A DNA stretch of 64,000 nt from Streptomyces ruber. Lineage in GTDB: Bacteria > Actinomycetota > Actinomycetes > Streptomycetales > Streptomycetaceae. A program made the translations under genes and the position numbers. Within the stretch, counting starts at the first letter, position 1. Each line of letters opens with the position of its first letter. Location of the stretch: the NCBI RefSeq assembly GCF_014648075.1, contig NZ_BMQK01000001.1:310001-374000 (forward strand), read 5' to 3'. Shown here piece after piece: positions 8,493-16,706 of the stretch. The notes beneath the pieces were generated by a model. The model had not been told where the DNA came from, ran no database searches, and worked only from the letters and a program-made list of their open reading frames with translations.

Positions 8493-9101
8493 GTGGTGAC
8501 CGGGACGACCGCAACGACGCGACGCAGCCGCATCACGCCGGAGCGCGAGGCCGAGCTGTACTCGGCCGTGCTCGACCTGCTCCGTGAGGTCGGCTACGAC
8601 GCCCTGACCATGGACGCCGTGGCGGCCCGCACCCGGTCCAGCAAGGCCACCCTCTACCGCCAGTGGGGCGGCAAGGCCGAGCTGGTGGTGAAGGCGATCC
8701 GGTACATCAAGCCCGGCTGCGCCGCCGACGTGGACACCGGCTCCCTGCGGGGCGACCTGCTCGCCCTGGTGGGACGTGAGGACGACGACGTCATGGAGCA
8801 GAACTCCGCGCTGCTGCGGGGCCTGGCCATGGCGATCCACACGAACCCGGATCTCCTCCAGGCGCTGCGGGAACTGCTCGTCGAACCGGAGATGAGCGAG
8901 TTCCACCGGGTGATCCGGCGCGCCGTCGACCGGGGGGAAGTCCGTGCGGACAACCCGGCGCTCGAGTACATGCTGCACATGGTGCTCGGTGCCTTCGCGA
9001 CCCGGGCGCTGCTCGAACAACGGCCGCCCACGCGGGCCTTCCTGACTTCGTACGTCGACGCCGTGGTCCTCCCCGCCCTCGGCGTGCCGGCCGACCGGTA
9101 G
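8493..9101 (+). CDS. TetR-family transcriptional repressor
   Basis: About 202 residues. The N-terminal HTH is clear: REAELYSAVLDLLREVGYDALTMDAVAARTRSSKATLYRQWGGKAELV, with an AcrR/TetR recognition helix, followed by an all-helical ligand domain ending DAVVLPALG. Several in-frame GTGs exist at 8484-8496; 8493 gives the best spacing from GGCAGGAG but the start is not certain. It sits between two matching palindromes and an MMPL exporter on the same strand, the usual layout for a TetR controlling itself and a neighbouring efflux gene. Confidence 0.9.
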   Translation: MVTGTTATTRRSRITPEREAELYSAVLDLLREVGYDALTMDAVAARTRSSKATLYRQWGGKAELVVKAIRYIKPGCAADVDTGSLRGDLLALVGREDDDVMEQNSALLRGLAMAIHTNPDLLQALRELLVEPEMSEFHRVIRRAVDRGEVRADNPALEYMLHMVLGAFATRALLEQRPPTRAFLTSYVDAVVLPALGVPADR

Positions 9102-9175
9102 GGCGCACGCCCACCGGAGGCCTGTCCCGTCCCAGCGAGTGATCACCCGCAGCTGGTCCCCCACGGCTGCTTGCT

Positions 9176-9231
9176 CACAGCCGGTCGGCCACAGCCGATC
9201 GCCCACAGCCGATCGCCCACAGCCGGTCACC
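9176..9231. repeat. 14-bp tandem repeat in the TetR-MMPL gap
   Basis: Four 14-bp copies of CACAGCCGATCGCC with small variations lie at 9176-9189, 9190-9203, 9204-9217 and 9218-9231. They are flanked by a degenerate 21-bp direct repeat, GATCACCCGCAGCTGGTCCCC at 9141-9161 (one base past 20 omitted from comparison) and a similar segment at 9225-9245. This fills most of the 254-bp gap upstream of the MMPL gene; no other signal is visible there. Confidence 0.8.
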
Positions 9232-9355
9232 CGCGACTGATCCCCTGACGCGACCGCTCTCGTCGTCGGGCCGGTCCCCCCTGCCCCAGCCCGGGCCACG
9301 GATGGACCTCCCCTGCCCGCATGCCCAACCACGACCTGAACGGAAGTACGCCTCC

Positions 9356-11626
9356 GTGGCCACGTTCCTCTACAAACTGGGCCGGTTCGCCTTCAGGCGA
9401 CGGCACTTCGTCGCCCTGTTCTGGGTGGCCCTGCTGGCCCTCGCCGGTGTCGGGGCGGTCAGTGCCCCCGCCGCGGGCCCCACCACGTTCTCCATTCCGG
9501 GCACCGAGGCCCAGAAGACCTTCGACCTGCTGGAGGAACGTTTCCCCGGCGCCAGTGCCGACGGAGCGACCGCACGGGTGGTCTTCCAGGCCCCGGGCGG
9601 CGAGAAGATGACGGACGCCGGCCACAGGGCGACCGTCGAGGAGACGGTGAGGGAACTCGGCACCGGCTCCGAGGTCTCCTCCGTCACCGACCCGTACGTG
9701 ACCGGGTCCCTCAGCCAGGACGGGACGATCGCGTACGCGCAGGTGTCGTACGACGTCTCCGGCATGGAACTCGAGGAGTCCTCCAAGGACGCCCTGGAGA
9801 AGGCCGCCGGCGACGCGCGGGGGGCCGGACTGACCGTCGAGATCGGCGGTGACGCGCTCGCCGCCGTCCCGCACACGGGCACCGCCGAGATCATCGGCAT
9901 CGCCATCGCCGCGGTCGTCCTCGTCATCACCCTGGGCTCGCTGGTCGCGGCCGGGCTCCCGCTGCTGACCGCGATCATCGGCGTGGGCATCGGCGTGGGC
10001 AGCATCACCGCCCTCGCCAGCACCCTCGAACTGGACTCCACCACCCCCATCCTCGCCTCGATGATCGGCCTCGCCGTCGGCATCGACTACGCCCTGTTCA
10101 TCGTCTCCCGCTACCGGGCCGAGCTGGCCGAGGGCCGTGACCGCGAGCAGGCGGCCGGGCGGGCCGTCGGCACCGCCGGTTCCGCGGTGGTCTTCGCCGG
10201 GCTGACCGTCGTCATCGCGCTGGTGGGCCTGGCCGTCGTCAACATCCCGCTGCTGACCAAGATGGGTGTGGCCGCCGCGGGCACGGTCGTCGTCGCGGTC
10301 CTGGTGGCCCTGTCCCTCATCCCGGCGCTGCTCGGCTACGCGGGCCGCAGGATCAAGCCCGCGGGCGCGAAGGGCGCGAAGGGCGCGAAGGGCGCGAAGG
10401 GCGCGAAGGGCGCGAAGGGCGAGGCGCGGGCGAACGGGGCCGGCGAACGGGAGCAGGCCGCCAAGCCCAACATGGGCACCCGCTGGGCCCGCTTCGTCGT
10501 CCGCCGCCCGGTCGCCGTCCTGCTGCTCGGCGTGGTGGGCCTCGGGGTGGCCGCCGTTCCGGCGACCCAGCTCGAACTGGGCCTGCCGGACGACGGCGCG
10601 CAGCCGACCTCCACCACCCAGCGCCGCGCCTACGACCTGCTCTCGGAGGGCTTCGGGCCCGGCCTCAACGGACCGCTGATGGTCGTGGTCGACGCCGAGC
10701 GGAGTGACGACCGGCAGAGCGCCGTCGGCACCGTCACCGAGCGGATCAAGGGCCTCGCGGACGTGGCCGTGGTGAACCAGGCCACCTTCAACGAGGCCGG
10801 TGACACCGCCATGATCACCGTCATCCCGGCCTCCAAGCCGTCCTCGACCGGGACCGAGGACCTGGTGCACGCCATCCGCGACACGGGCGCCGGCATCCGG
10901 ACGGACACGGGCGCGGAGGTGCTCGTCACCGGTTCGACGGCGATGAACATCGACGTCAGCGAGAAGCTCAACGACGCGCTGCTCCCGTACCTGGCCCTGG
11001 TGGTCGGCCTCGCCTTCCTCCTGCTGATCCTCGTCTTCCGCTCGATCCTGGTCCCGCTCAAGGCGGCCCTGGGCTTCCTGCTGTCGGTGCTCGCGGCCCT
11101 GGGCGCGGTCGTCGCGATCTTCCAGTGGGGCTGGCTCTCCGGCCTGATGGGCGTCGAGCAGACCGGCCCGGTCATGTCGATGATGCCGATCTTCATGGTC
11201 GGTGTGGTCTTCGGCCTGGCGATGGACTACGAGGTCTTCCTCGTCACCCGGATGCGGGAGGCGTACGTCCACGGGGAGGGCCCGACCGAGGCGGTGGTGA
11301 CCGGCTTCCGGCACGGCGCCCGCGTGGTCACGGCCGCGGCGGTCATCATGATGGCGGTCTTCGCGGGCTTCATCGGCTCCAGCGAGCAGATGGTCAAGAT
11401 GATCGGCTTCGGCCTCGCGGTCGCCGTCTTCTTCGACGCCTTCGTCGTCCGTATGGCCATCGTCCCGGCGGTGCTCGCCCTGCTGGGCAGGAGCGCCTGG
11501 TGGCTGCCCAAGTGGCTGGACAGGGCCCTGCCCGACGTGGACGTCGAGGGCGAGAAGCTGCAGCAGCACCTCGCCGACGACGGAGGACGCGGCGACGACG
11601 GCCGCAAGGCACTGGTCAACGCCTGA
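9356..11626 (+). CDS. MMPL-family membrane transporter (RND superfamily)
   Basis: 756 residues from GTG 9356. The architecture is one TM helix (VALFWVALLALAGVG), a large extracytoplasmic loop (~45-190), five TM segments, a cytoplasmic loop, then the same pattern again, typical of MmpL/RND proteins. GXXXDY motifs are visible in the membrane parts (GLAVGIDYALF and VVFGLAMDYEVFL), whose Asp-Tyr pairs carry the proton relay. The start VATFLYKLGRFAFRRR has an appropriate positive-inside N-terminus. The TetR repressor upstream on the same strand suggests drug- or lipid-induced export. A six-copy Gly-Ala-Lys repeat sits in the central cytoplasmic loop. Confidence 0.92.
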   Translation: MATFLYKLGRFAFRRRHFVALFWVALLALAGVGAVSAPAAGPTTFSIPGTEAQKTFDLLEERFPGASADGATARVVFQAPGGEKMTDAGHRATVEETVRELGTGSEVSSVTDPYVTGSLSQDGTIAYAQVSYDVSGMELEESSKDALEKAAGDARGAGLTVEIGGDALAAVPHTGTAEIIGIAIAAVVLVITLGSLVAAGLPLLTAIIGVGIGVGSITALASTLELDSTTPILASMIGLAVGIDYALFIVSRYRAELAEGRDREQAAGRAVGTAGSAVVFAGLTVVIALVGLAVVNIPLLTKMGVAAAGTVVVAVLVALSLIPALLGYAGRRIKPAGAKGAKGAKGAKGAKGAKGEARANGAGEREQAAKPNMGTRWARFVVRRPVAVLLLGVVGLGVAAVPATQLELGLPDDGAQPTSTTQRRAYDLLSEGFGPGLNGPLMVVVDAERSDDRQSAVGTVTERIKGLADVAVVNQATFNEAGDTAMITVIPASKPSSTGTEDLVHAIRDTGAGIRTDTGAEVLVTGSTAMNIDVSEKLNDALLPYLALVVGLAFLLLILVFRSILVPLKAALGFLLSVLAALGAVVAIFQWGWLSGLMGVEQTGPVMSMMPIFMVGVVFGLAMDYEVFLVTRMREAYVHGEGPTEAVVTGFRHGARVVTAAAVIMMAVFAGFIGSSEQMVKMIGFGLAVAVFFDAFVVRMAIVPAVLALLGRSAWWLPKWLDRALPDVDVEGEKLQQHLADDGGRGDDGRKALVNA
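10363..10416 (+). repeat. Six 9-bp tandem repeats in the MMPL central loop
   Basis: Six exact copies of GGGCGCGAA encode (Gly-Ala-Lys)x6 at about residues 336-354 in the cytoplasmic linker between the two transporter halves. The insertion is positively charged and in frame, so it is tolerated as a flexible linker. Confidence 0.92.
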
Positions 11627-11640
11627 CGGCCCGGCTCCGC

Positions 11641-11676
11641 ACGGCCCCTCACGGCACCCGCGCCGTGGGGGGCCGT
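11641..11676. terminator. Bidirectional terminator hairpin
   Basis: ACGGCCCCTCACGGC (11641-11655) and GCCGTGGGGGGCCGT (11662-11676) form a 15-bp stem with a single G-T wobble and a 6-nt loop. It lies between the MMPL stop and the stop of the convergent SsgA-like gene, two bases beyond the latter, so it can serve both. Confidence 0.8.
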
Positions 11677-11677
11677 G

Positions 11678-12037
11678 TCACTGCGTGGTCACCGCAACCC
11701 CGGCCGCCGCGTACGTCCGGCGGAGGAAGCGGTGGACGGCCTTCGAGTCGAACTGCAGCACCTGCGCGCCCGCCGCCGAGTGGAACTCGATCACCGCCGT
11801 CACCCGGCCGCAGGGCCAGACCCGGACGGCACCCGCGCCCGCGGGGGCGCACAGGCCGCGCTCGACGACGTCGCGGGAGACCGTCCAGTCCTCCGGCCCG
11901 TGCGGTCCGGGCAGGGTGACGAGGACCGCCCCGGGGTCGGCCTCCGCGTCGTAGCGGAGCAGCACCGGGACGATGTCGCGGTCCTCCGGGGAGTCGGTGA
12001 CGATGTGGGCTCGCGCGTACTGTTCGACGACGGACAT
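11678..12037 (-). CDS. SsgA-like (SALP) sporulation/cell-division protein
   Basis: 119 residues with the SsgA-family layout: an N-terminal HIVTDSPEDRDIVPVLLRYDAEADPGAV, a central DWTVSRDVVERGLCAPAGAGAVRVWP and a C-terminal LQFDSKAVHRFLRRTYAAAG. The motif order (LRYD, then V-W or W-V, then the RD-L-EGL-P-G-GDVRVWP signature) is that of SsgA-G, which localise septum formation in sporulating actinomycetes. The ATG at 12037 is well supported by AAGGAG eight bases upstream. At 119 aa it is shorter than SsgB (137 aa) because it lacks the C-terminal tail. Which SALP subclass it belongs to is not clear; it does not look like SsgB. Confidence 0.85.
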   Translation of the reverse strand: MSVVEQYARAHIVTDSPEDRDIVPVLLRYDAEADPGAVLVTLPGPHGPEDWTVSRDVVERGLCAPAGAGAVRVWPCGRVTAVIEFHSAAGAQVLQFDSKAVHRFLRRTYAAAGVAVTTQ

Positions 12038-12149
12038 CGGACAGCTCCTTACGATGCCGGCGATGCCGATGCGTGCCACCAGCGGGGGCTTCGCATCCGC
12101 TGTCCGTCCAATGTCGCACACATCCCGCGGCTCGGCCCCCGGGGACGCC

Positions 12150-12221
12150 GCCGGACCTGCCGGAGGCCGCCGCGCCGGACCTGCCGGAGGCCGCCGCGCC
12201 GGACCTGCCGGAGGCCGCCGC
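12150..12221. repeat. Three 24-bp tandem repeats upstream of cbiM
   Basis: Three perfect 24-bp copies (12150-12173, 12174-12197, 12198-12221), each beginning GCCGGACCTGCC and ending GGAGGCCGCCGC, lie in the 302-bp divergent gap between the SsgA-like gene and cbiM. Each unit also contains an imperfect dyad. The rest of the gap holds only the Nur-like box at 12267-12283. Confidence 0.85.
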
Positions 12222-12266
12222 TGGACACCGGGCGCCGTTCCGCCCCTTGTCCGCTTCCGCACGCTC

Positions 12267-12283
12267 TTGCAAGTCATGTGCAA
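12267..12283. promoter_or_regulatory. Nur-box-like inverted repeat upstream of the Ni/Co transporter
   Basis: TTGCAA-GTCAT-GTGCAA fits the published Streptomyces Nur consensus tTGCaa-N5-ttGCAA, with a perfect CTTGCA / TGCAAG dyad at 12266-12271 and 12279-12284. Nur is the nickel-responsive Fur-family repressor that controls nickel uptake and sodF/sodN. The box is 57 bp upstream of cbiM, where repressor binding would block transcription. That the transporter next to it is a nickel/cobalt importer strengthens the call. Confidence 0.75.
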
Positions 12284-12339
12284 GTGAAAGAAGACTCTTC
12301 ATCGTGGGATTCCGGTCACCATGAGAGCGAGTCCTCGCC

Positions 12340-13461
12340 ATGCATGTGCCTGACGGATTCATCGACGCCCCCGTCTCGGCCGCCGCCGGAGCCGTGGCCG
12401 CGGGCGCCGTCGCGGTGAGCCTGCGCGGTGCGCGGCGGGAGCTCGGCGAGCGGGCGGCGCCCCTCGCGGGCCTGGTCGCCGCCTTCGTCTTCGCCGCGCA
12501 GATGCTGAACTTCCCGGTGGCCGCCGGAACCAGCGGCCACCTGCTGGGCGGTGCACTGGCCACGATACTCGTCGGCCCGTACACGGGTGTCCTGTGCGTG
12601 ACCGTCGTCCTCCTCGTGCAGGGCCTGCTCTTCGCCGACGGCGGCCTCACCGCGCTGGGCGTCAACATCACGAACATGGCCGTGGTGACGACGGTCGTCG
12701 CGTACGCCGTCTGCCGCGGACTGGTGCGGGTGCTGCCGCGCACACGGCGCTCGGTCACCGTCTCCGCGTTCGCCGCCGCGCTGCTCTCGGTGCCCGCGGC
12801 CGCCGCGGCCTTCACCTGCTTCTACGCGGTCGGCGGCACCACGGACGTGCCCGTCGGCCAGGTCCTCACCGCCATGGTCGGCGTCCACGTCCTCATCGGC
12901 GTCGGCGAGGCCGCGATCACCGCGCTCACGGTGGGCGCCGTGCTCGCCGTACGCCCCGACCTGGTGTACGGCGCCCGTGACCTGACCGCCCCGCTGCGCC
13001 TCTGCGTGGGCGGCGAACCGGCCGACGCGCCGCCCTCCCCCACTCTCGACCTCGCTCGAGCGGGAGGGGCCCCCACCCCGGCCCTGACCCCCCGCTCCCC
13101 CCGCAAGGTGCTCCTCGCCGGTCTCGCCATCTCCCTGCTCCTCGCCGGGGTCGTCAGCTTCTACGCCTCCGCCGCCCCCGACGGCCTGGAGAAGGCCGCC
13201 GCCGACGAGGGCATCGAGGCCGGTGCCGGAGAACACGGGGCGGCCGGCTCCCCGCTCGCCGACTACGGCGTACGGGGCATCACGGACGGCCGGCTGTCCG
13301 GCGGGCTCGCGGGGGTGATCGGCGTCGGCCTCACGGTGGCCGCCGGCACCGGTGTCCTCTGCACCGTACGGATCGTGCGGACCGTACGCGGGCGGCGCGC
13401 CGGCGAGCCGTCGCCCGCCGCCACCGGGTCCCCCGCACCCCGGACACCCCGGGACGTCTGA
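12340..13461 (+). CDS. cbiM: Ni/Co ECF transporter substrate-specific component, CbiM/NikM fused to PDGLE (N) domain
   Basis: 373 residues, membrane. The N-terminus MHVPDGFID is diagnostic: Met1-His2 of CbiM/NikM helps chelate the metal, which also fixes the start. A conserved GTSGHLLGG and GLLFADGGLTALGVNITNM follow in the membrane core (~65-115). The C-terminal ~110 residues carry one TM helix, ASAAPDGLEKAAADEG (the PDGLE/CbiN-like part) and a second TM helix, so M and N functions are fused as in NikMN. First gene of cbiM-cbiQ-cbiO; the Nur-like box upstream favours nickel over cobalt. No cobalamin-riboswitch elements were seen in the leader. Confidence 0.93.
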   Translation: MHVPDGFIDAPVSAAAGAVAAGAVAVSLRGARRELGERAAPLAGLVAAFVFAAQMLNFPVAAGTSGHLLGGALATILVGPYTGVLCVTVVLLVQGLLFADGGLTALGVNITNMAVVTTVVAYAVCRGLVRVLPRTRRSVTVSAFAAALLSVPAAAAAFTCFYAVGGTTDVPVGQVLTAMVGVHVLIGVGEAAITALTVGAVLAVRPDLVYGARDLTAPLRLCVGGEPADAPPSPTLDLARAGGAPTPALTPRSPRKVLLAGLAISLLLAGVVSFYASAAPDGLEKAAADEGIEAGAGEHGAAGSPLADYGVRGITDGRLSGGLAGVIGVGLTVAAGTGVLCTVRIVRTVRGRRAGEPSPAATGSPAPRTPRDV

Positions 13462-13463
13462 CC

Positions 13464-14225
13464 GTGGGCGCGGGCCACGCACACATGCTCTACCGGCACG
13501 GGAGCTCACCCGTGCACGCCCTTCCGCCGCACACCAAGCTCACGGCCGTCCTCGCCTTCGTCGTCGTGGTGGTCGCCACCCCGCGCACGGCGGTCTGGGC
13601 GTTCGCGCTGTACGCGGCGCTGCTCGGCACGGTCGCGTACGCGGCCCGGATCCCGCCCGGCCTCCTGCTGAGGCGACTGGCCGTCGAGGTCCCGTTCGTG
13701 GCGTTCGCGCTGCTGCTGCCGTTCGTGGCGCGGGGCGAGCGGACCGACGTACTCGGTCTGCCGCTGAGCGTCGACGGGCTGTGGGGCACCTGGAACGTCC
13801 TCGCCAAGGGCACCCTCGGCGTCGCCGCCTCCGTCCTCCTCGCGGCCACCACCGAGCTGCGCGGACTGCTCCTCGGTCTCCAGCGCCTGGGGCTCCCGCC
13901 GCTGCTCGTGCAGATCGCGTCCTTCATGATCCGTTACGGCGACGTCGTCACCGACGAGATGCGGCGGATGCGGATCGCCCGGGAGTCGCGCGGCTTCGAG
14001 GCGAGGGGGGTACGGCACTGGGGCGTGCTCGCCAGGTCCGCGGGCGCCCTCTTCATCCGCTCCTACGAGCGCGGGGAGCGTGTGCACCTGGCGATGGTGA
14101 GCCGTGGGTACGAGGGCACGGTGCCGCTCGTGGACGAGGTGACCGCGTCACGGGCGCAGTGGTCGTACGCGCTCGCCCTCCCGCTCTCGGCCCTCGTCGT
14201 CTGCCTGCTGGGGTGGACGCTGTGA
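13464..14225 (+). CDS. cbiQ: Ni/Co ECF transporter T component (CbiQ/NikQ)
   Basis: 253 residues beginning at GTG 13464, two bases after the cbiM stop. Several hydrophobic helices surround a central cytoplasmic stretch. The EcfT coupling signatures are visible: MRIARESRGFEARG (the Ala-Arg-Gly type motif 1) and MVSRGYEG (motif 2), which dock on the ATPase grooves. It couples ATP hydrolysis by CbiO to the CbiM substrate unit. Its stop overlaps the cbiO start (GTGA). Confidence 0.93.
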   Translation: MGAGHAHMLYRHGSSPVHALPPHTKLTAVLAFVVVVVATPRTAVWAFALYAALLGTVAYAARIPPGLLLRRLAVEVPFVAFALLLPFVARGERTDVLGLPLSVDGLWGTWNVLAKGTLGVAASVLLAATTELRGLLLGLQRLGLPPLLVQIASFMIRYGDVVTDEMRRMRIARESRGFEARGVRHWGVLARSAGALFIRSYERGERVHLAMVSRGYEGTVPLVDEVTASRAQWSYALALPLSALVVCLLGWTL

Positions 14226-15040
14226 CACCCGAGACACCCGAGACACCCGAGACACCGAAGACACCCGAAGTGTCCGCCGCCCGGGCGTCCGAGCCCCCGT
14301 CCCTCGAGGTCTCCCGACTCGCCTTCGCCTACCCCGACGGCCACCAGGCCCTGTTCGGCGTGGACTTCCGCATCGCGCGCGGCGAGCGGGTCGCGCTGCT
14401 CGGCCCGAACGGCGCGGGCAAGACCACGCTCGTCCTCCACCTCAACGGGATCCTCACCGCGGGGGCCGGGACGGTGAAGGTGGCCGGACTCCCGGTCGGC
14501 CGCGCACATCTGGCCGAGATCCGCCGCCGGGTCGGCATCGTCTTCCAGGACCCGGACGACCAGCTCTTCATGCCGACCGTACGGGAGGACGTGGCGTTCG
14601 GCCCCGCGGCGGCCGGTCTGCGGGGCGCCGCGCTCCAGGACGCGGTGGACCGGGCCCTGGCGGCGGTCGGCATGGCGGAGTACGGGCACCGCCCGCCGCA
14701 CCACCTCTCCTTCGGCCAGCGCCGCCGGGTCGCCGTCGCGACGGTCCTCGCCACGGAGCCGGAGATCCTCGTCCTGGACGAGCCGTCGTCGAACCTCGAC
14801 CCCGCCTCGCGCCGCGAGCTGGCGGACGTCATCCGCTCGCTGGACGTGACGGTCCTCATGGTCACGCACGACCTGCCGTACGCCCTGGAACTGTGCCCCC
14901 GCGCGATGGTCCTCGGCGACGGCGTGATCGCGGCGGACGGCAGGACGGGCGACCTGCTCGCGGACGAGGACCTGCTGCGCACCCATCGCCTGGAGCTCCC
15001 GTACGGCTACCGGCTCACCCCGCGGAATCGCCGAGGATGA
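14222..15040 (+). CDS. cbiO: Ni/Co ECF transporter ATPase (CbiO/NikO)
   Basis: 272 residues from GTG 14222. Walker A GPNGAGKTT, Q-loop FQDPDDQLFMPTV, signature LSFGQRRR, Walker B ILVLDEPSSNLDP and the switch His in MVTHD are all intact. The first ~16 codons are a repetitive TPETPETPETPKTPE from a 9-bp repeat (ACACCCGAG), so a GTG at 14270 is a possible alternative start; the four-base overlap with cbiQ favours 14222. Energises nickel/cobalt import with CbiM and CbiQ. Confidence 0.92.
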   Translation: MTPETPETPETPKTPEVSAARASEPPSLEVSRLAFAYPDGHQALFGVDFRIARGERVALLGPNGAGKTTLVLHLNGILTAGAGTVKVAGLPVGRAHLAEIRRRVGIVFQDPDDQLFMPTVREDVAFGPAAAGLRGAALQDAVDRALAAVGMAEYGHRPPHHLSFGQRRRVAVATVLATEPEILVLDEPSSNLDPASRRELADVIRSLDVTVLMVTHDLPYALELCPRAMVLGDGVIAADGRTGDLLADEDLLRTHRLELPYGYRLTPRNRRG

Positions 15041-15101
15041 GTGGGCGTTGTACCTACCGGCGCAGGCGCAGGCGCAGGGGAACGGGAACGGGAGTGCGGA
15101 C

Positions 15102-16328
15102 GTGAGCGGGGACGCGGGCAGGGGCCTGGACGTGGACGTGGACGTGGACGTGAACGGCACGGTGGCCGAGGGCTTCGAGCCGGTCAGGGACGCGTTCGTA
15201 CGGAACTTCGCGGAGCTGGGGGAGCGGGGCGCGGCGGTCGCCGTGTACCGCGACGGCCGCAAGGTGGTCGACCTGTGGGGCGGCACCCGGGACGTCGACG
15301 GCACGGAGCCCTGGCAGCGGGAGACCGCCCACGTCCTGCACTCGGCGACGAAGGGCGTCGCGTCCGCCGCGGCCCTGATGCTGGCCGAGCGCGGCGGACT
15401 GGACCTGGACGCCCCGGTCGGCACGTACTGGCCGGAGTTCAAGGCGCAGGGCAAGGAACGCCTGACGGTCCGGCACGTGCTCGCGCACCGCGGGGGTCTG
15501 CCGGTGGTGGACCGCCCGCTGACCGCCGCCGAGGCGTCCGACCCGGACCGCACGGCCGCCGTGGTCGCCGCGCAGGCCCCCCTCTGGGAGCCGGGCACGG
15601 ACCACGGGTACCACCCGCACACCTACGGCTGGATGCTGAACGAACTCTTCCGCCGCGTGACGGGCGGCCGTGGCACCGGCGAGTGGATCGAGACGGAGAT
15701 GTCCCGGCCGCTCGGCGGACTGGACCTGTGGGTGGGGCTGCCCCCGGAGCAGGCGCACCGCGTGGGCCGCTCGGGCCCGGTACGGCCCCCGGAGACCCCG
15801 GGCACCCTGCGCACCCGCCCCAAGCGGTCGGTCGCCGAGGCCTACGCGAACCCCGGCTCCACGACCTCCCGCGCCTTCGCCGCGATCACTCCGCCCCCCG
15901 ACGACAACGACCCCGCCTACCGCGCGGCCGCCCACCCGTCCTCCAACGGCATCGCGACGGCGGACGCCCTGGCACGCCTGTACGCGGCCCTGATCGGCGA
16001 GGTCGACGGCGTACGCCTGTGGTCCCCGGCCACGACGGCGGCGGCCCGGCGGGAGGAGTCGGCGGGCCCGGACCGCACCCTGGTGGTGAACACCCGCTTC
16101 GGCGCCGGCCACATGCTGCACGGCCCGGCGTCCCCGCTCCTCGGCCCGGGCTCCTTCGGTCACCCCGGCCGGGGCGGCCCCCTGGGCTTCGCCGACCCGG
16201 ACACGGGCATCGCCTTCGGCTACGTCACCAACGGCTTCCGCAGGACGGTGACGGCGGACCCCCGCGCACAGGCGTTGATACGGGGGGTCCGCGCGGCCCT
16301 CGCCGCCGACGGACCGGGCGGCGACTAG
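15102..16328 (+). CDS. Serine beta-lactamase-family hydrolase (EstB-like esterase)
   Basis: 408 residues of the beta-lactamase/class C transpeptidase-like fold. Ser81-Ala-Thr-Lys84 (HSATKG) is the SxxK catalytic motif, and Tyr170 in YHPHTYGW is the likely YxN/Y-type base. The C-terminal GHPGRGGPLGFADPDTGIAFGYVTN region replaces the KTG box, as in EstB esterases. There is no signal peptide, so it is cytoplasmic and more likely an esterase than a resistance enzyme. GTG 15102 has GGAG seven bases upstream; upstream codons are low-complexity. A 6-bp repeat near the start encodes (Asp-Val)4. It follows cbiO but is probably separate in function. Confidence 0.85.
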   Translation: MSGDAGRGLDVDVDVDVNGTVAEGFEPVRDAFVRNFAELGERGAAVAVYRDGRKVVDLWGGTRDVDGTEPWQRETAHVLHSATKGVASAAALMLAERGGLDLDAPVGTYWPEFKAQGKERLTVRHVLAHRGGLPVVDRPLTAAEASDPDRTAAVVAAQAPLWEPGTDHGYHPHTYGWMLNELFRRVTGGRGTGEWIETEMSRPLGGLDLWVGLPPEQAHRVGRSGPVRPPETPGTLRTRPKRSVAEAYANPGSTTSRAFAAITPPPDDNDPAYRAAAHPSSNGIATADALARLYAALIGEVDGVRLWSPATTAAARREESAGPDRTLVVNTRFGAGHMLHGPASPLLGPGSFGHPGRGGPLGFADPDTGIAFGYVTNGFRRTVTADPRAQALIRGVRAALAADGPGGD

Positions 16329-16600
16329 ACCGTGATCGGGTGCGACGCCCGCCCCGACACCTGGTCGATCTCGTCGTGCGCCTTCGTGAGCAGCTTCATC
16401 GCCAGCTCGTTCAGCGCCCGCGCGCCCGCGATCTCCTCACCGACCCGTGGCTGGTTGCTGTCGGTCCGGTGACGGCTGGCGTACCCGTGCGCCCGCACCT
16501 CGCTCCCGTCGGCGAGCCGCAGGAGCGCCGCCGCCCGGGTGCGCCGGTCGTCCTCGTCGAACTCCACCTCGACGTGCCAGCCCACAACGGTGTGCGACAT
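16325..16600 (-). CDS. DUF1876 family protein
   Basis: 91 residues, MSHTVVGWHVEVEFDEDDRRTRAAALLRL... with the DUF1876 pattern of a short beta-alpha fold (dsRBD-like). The ATG at 16600 is set by AGGAGGTGA seven bases upstream; an upstream in-frame GTG lacks a site. Function is unknown. Its stop codon overlaps the stop of the convergent beta-lactamase-family gene by two bases, so no terminator fits between them. Confidence 0.85.
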   Translation of the reverse strand: MSHTVVGWHVEVEFDEDDRRTRAAALLRLADGSEVRAHGYASRHRTDSNQPRVGEEIAGARALNELAMKLLTKAHDEIDQVSGRASHPITV

Positions 16601-16706
16601 GACGATCACCTCCTGAACCGTGAACGGCGGCCCATGAACCGTATGCCGTCGCTGTTATCAGCGTGCTCCTCCGGACGGGCCGGCGCACGGCGCGGCCGGC
16701 AGCGGA

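Noticed and set aside
9176..9231. 14-bp repeats considered as a CRISPR array
   Set aside because: Units are directly adjacent with no spacers and there are no cas genes in the window.
12038..12339. Cobalamin riboswitch before cbiM
   Set aside because: No B12-box or adenosylcobalamin aptamer features are visible; the Nur-like box and 24-bp repeats explain the region better.
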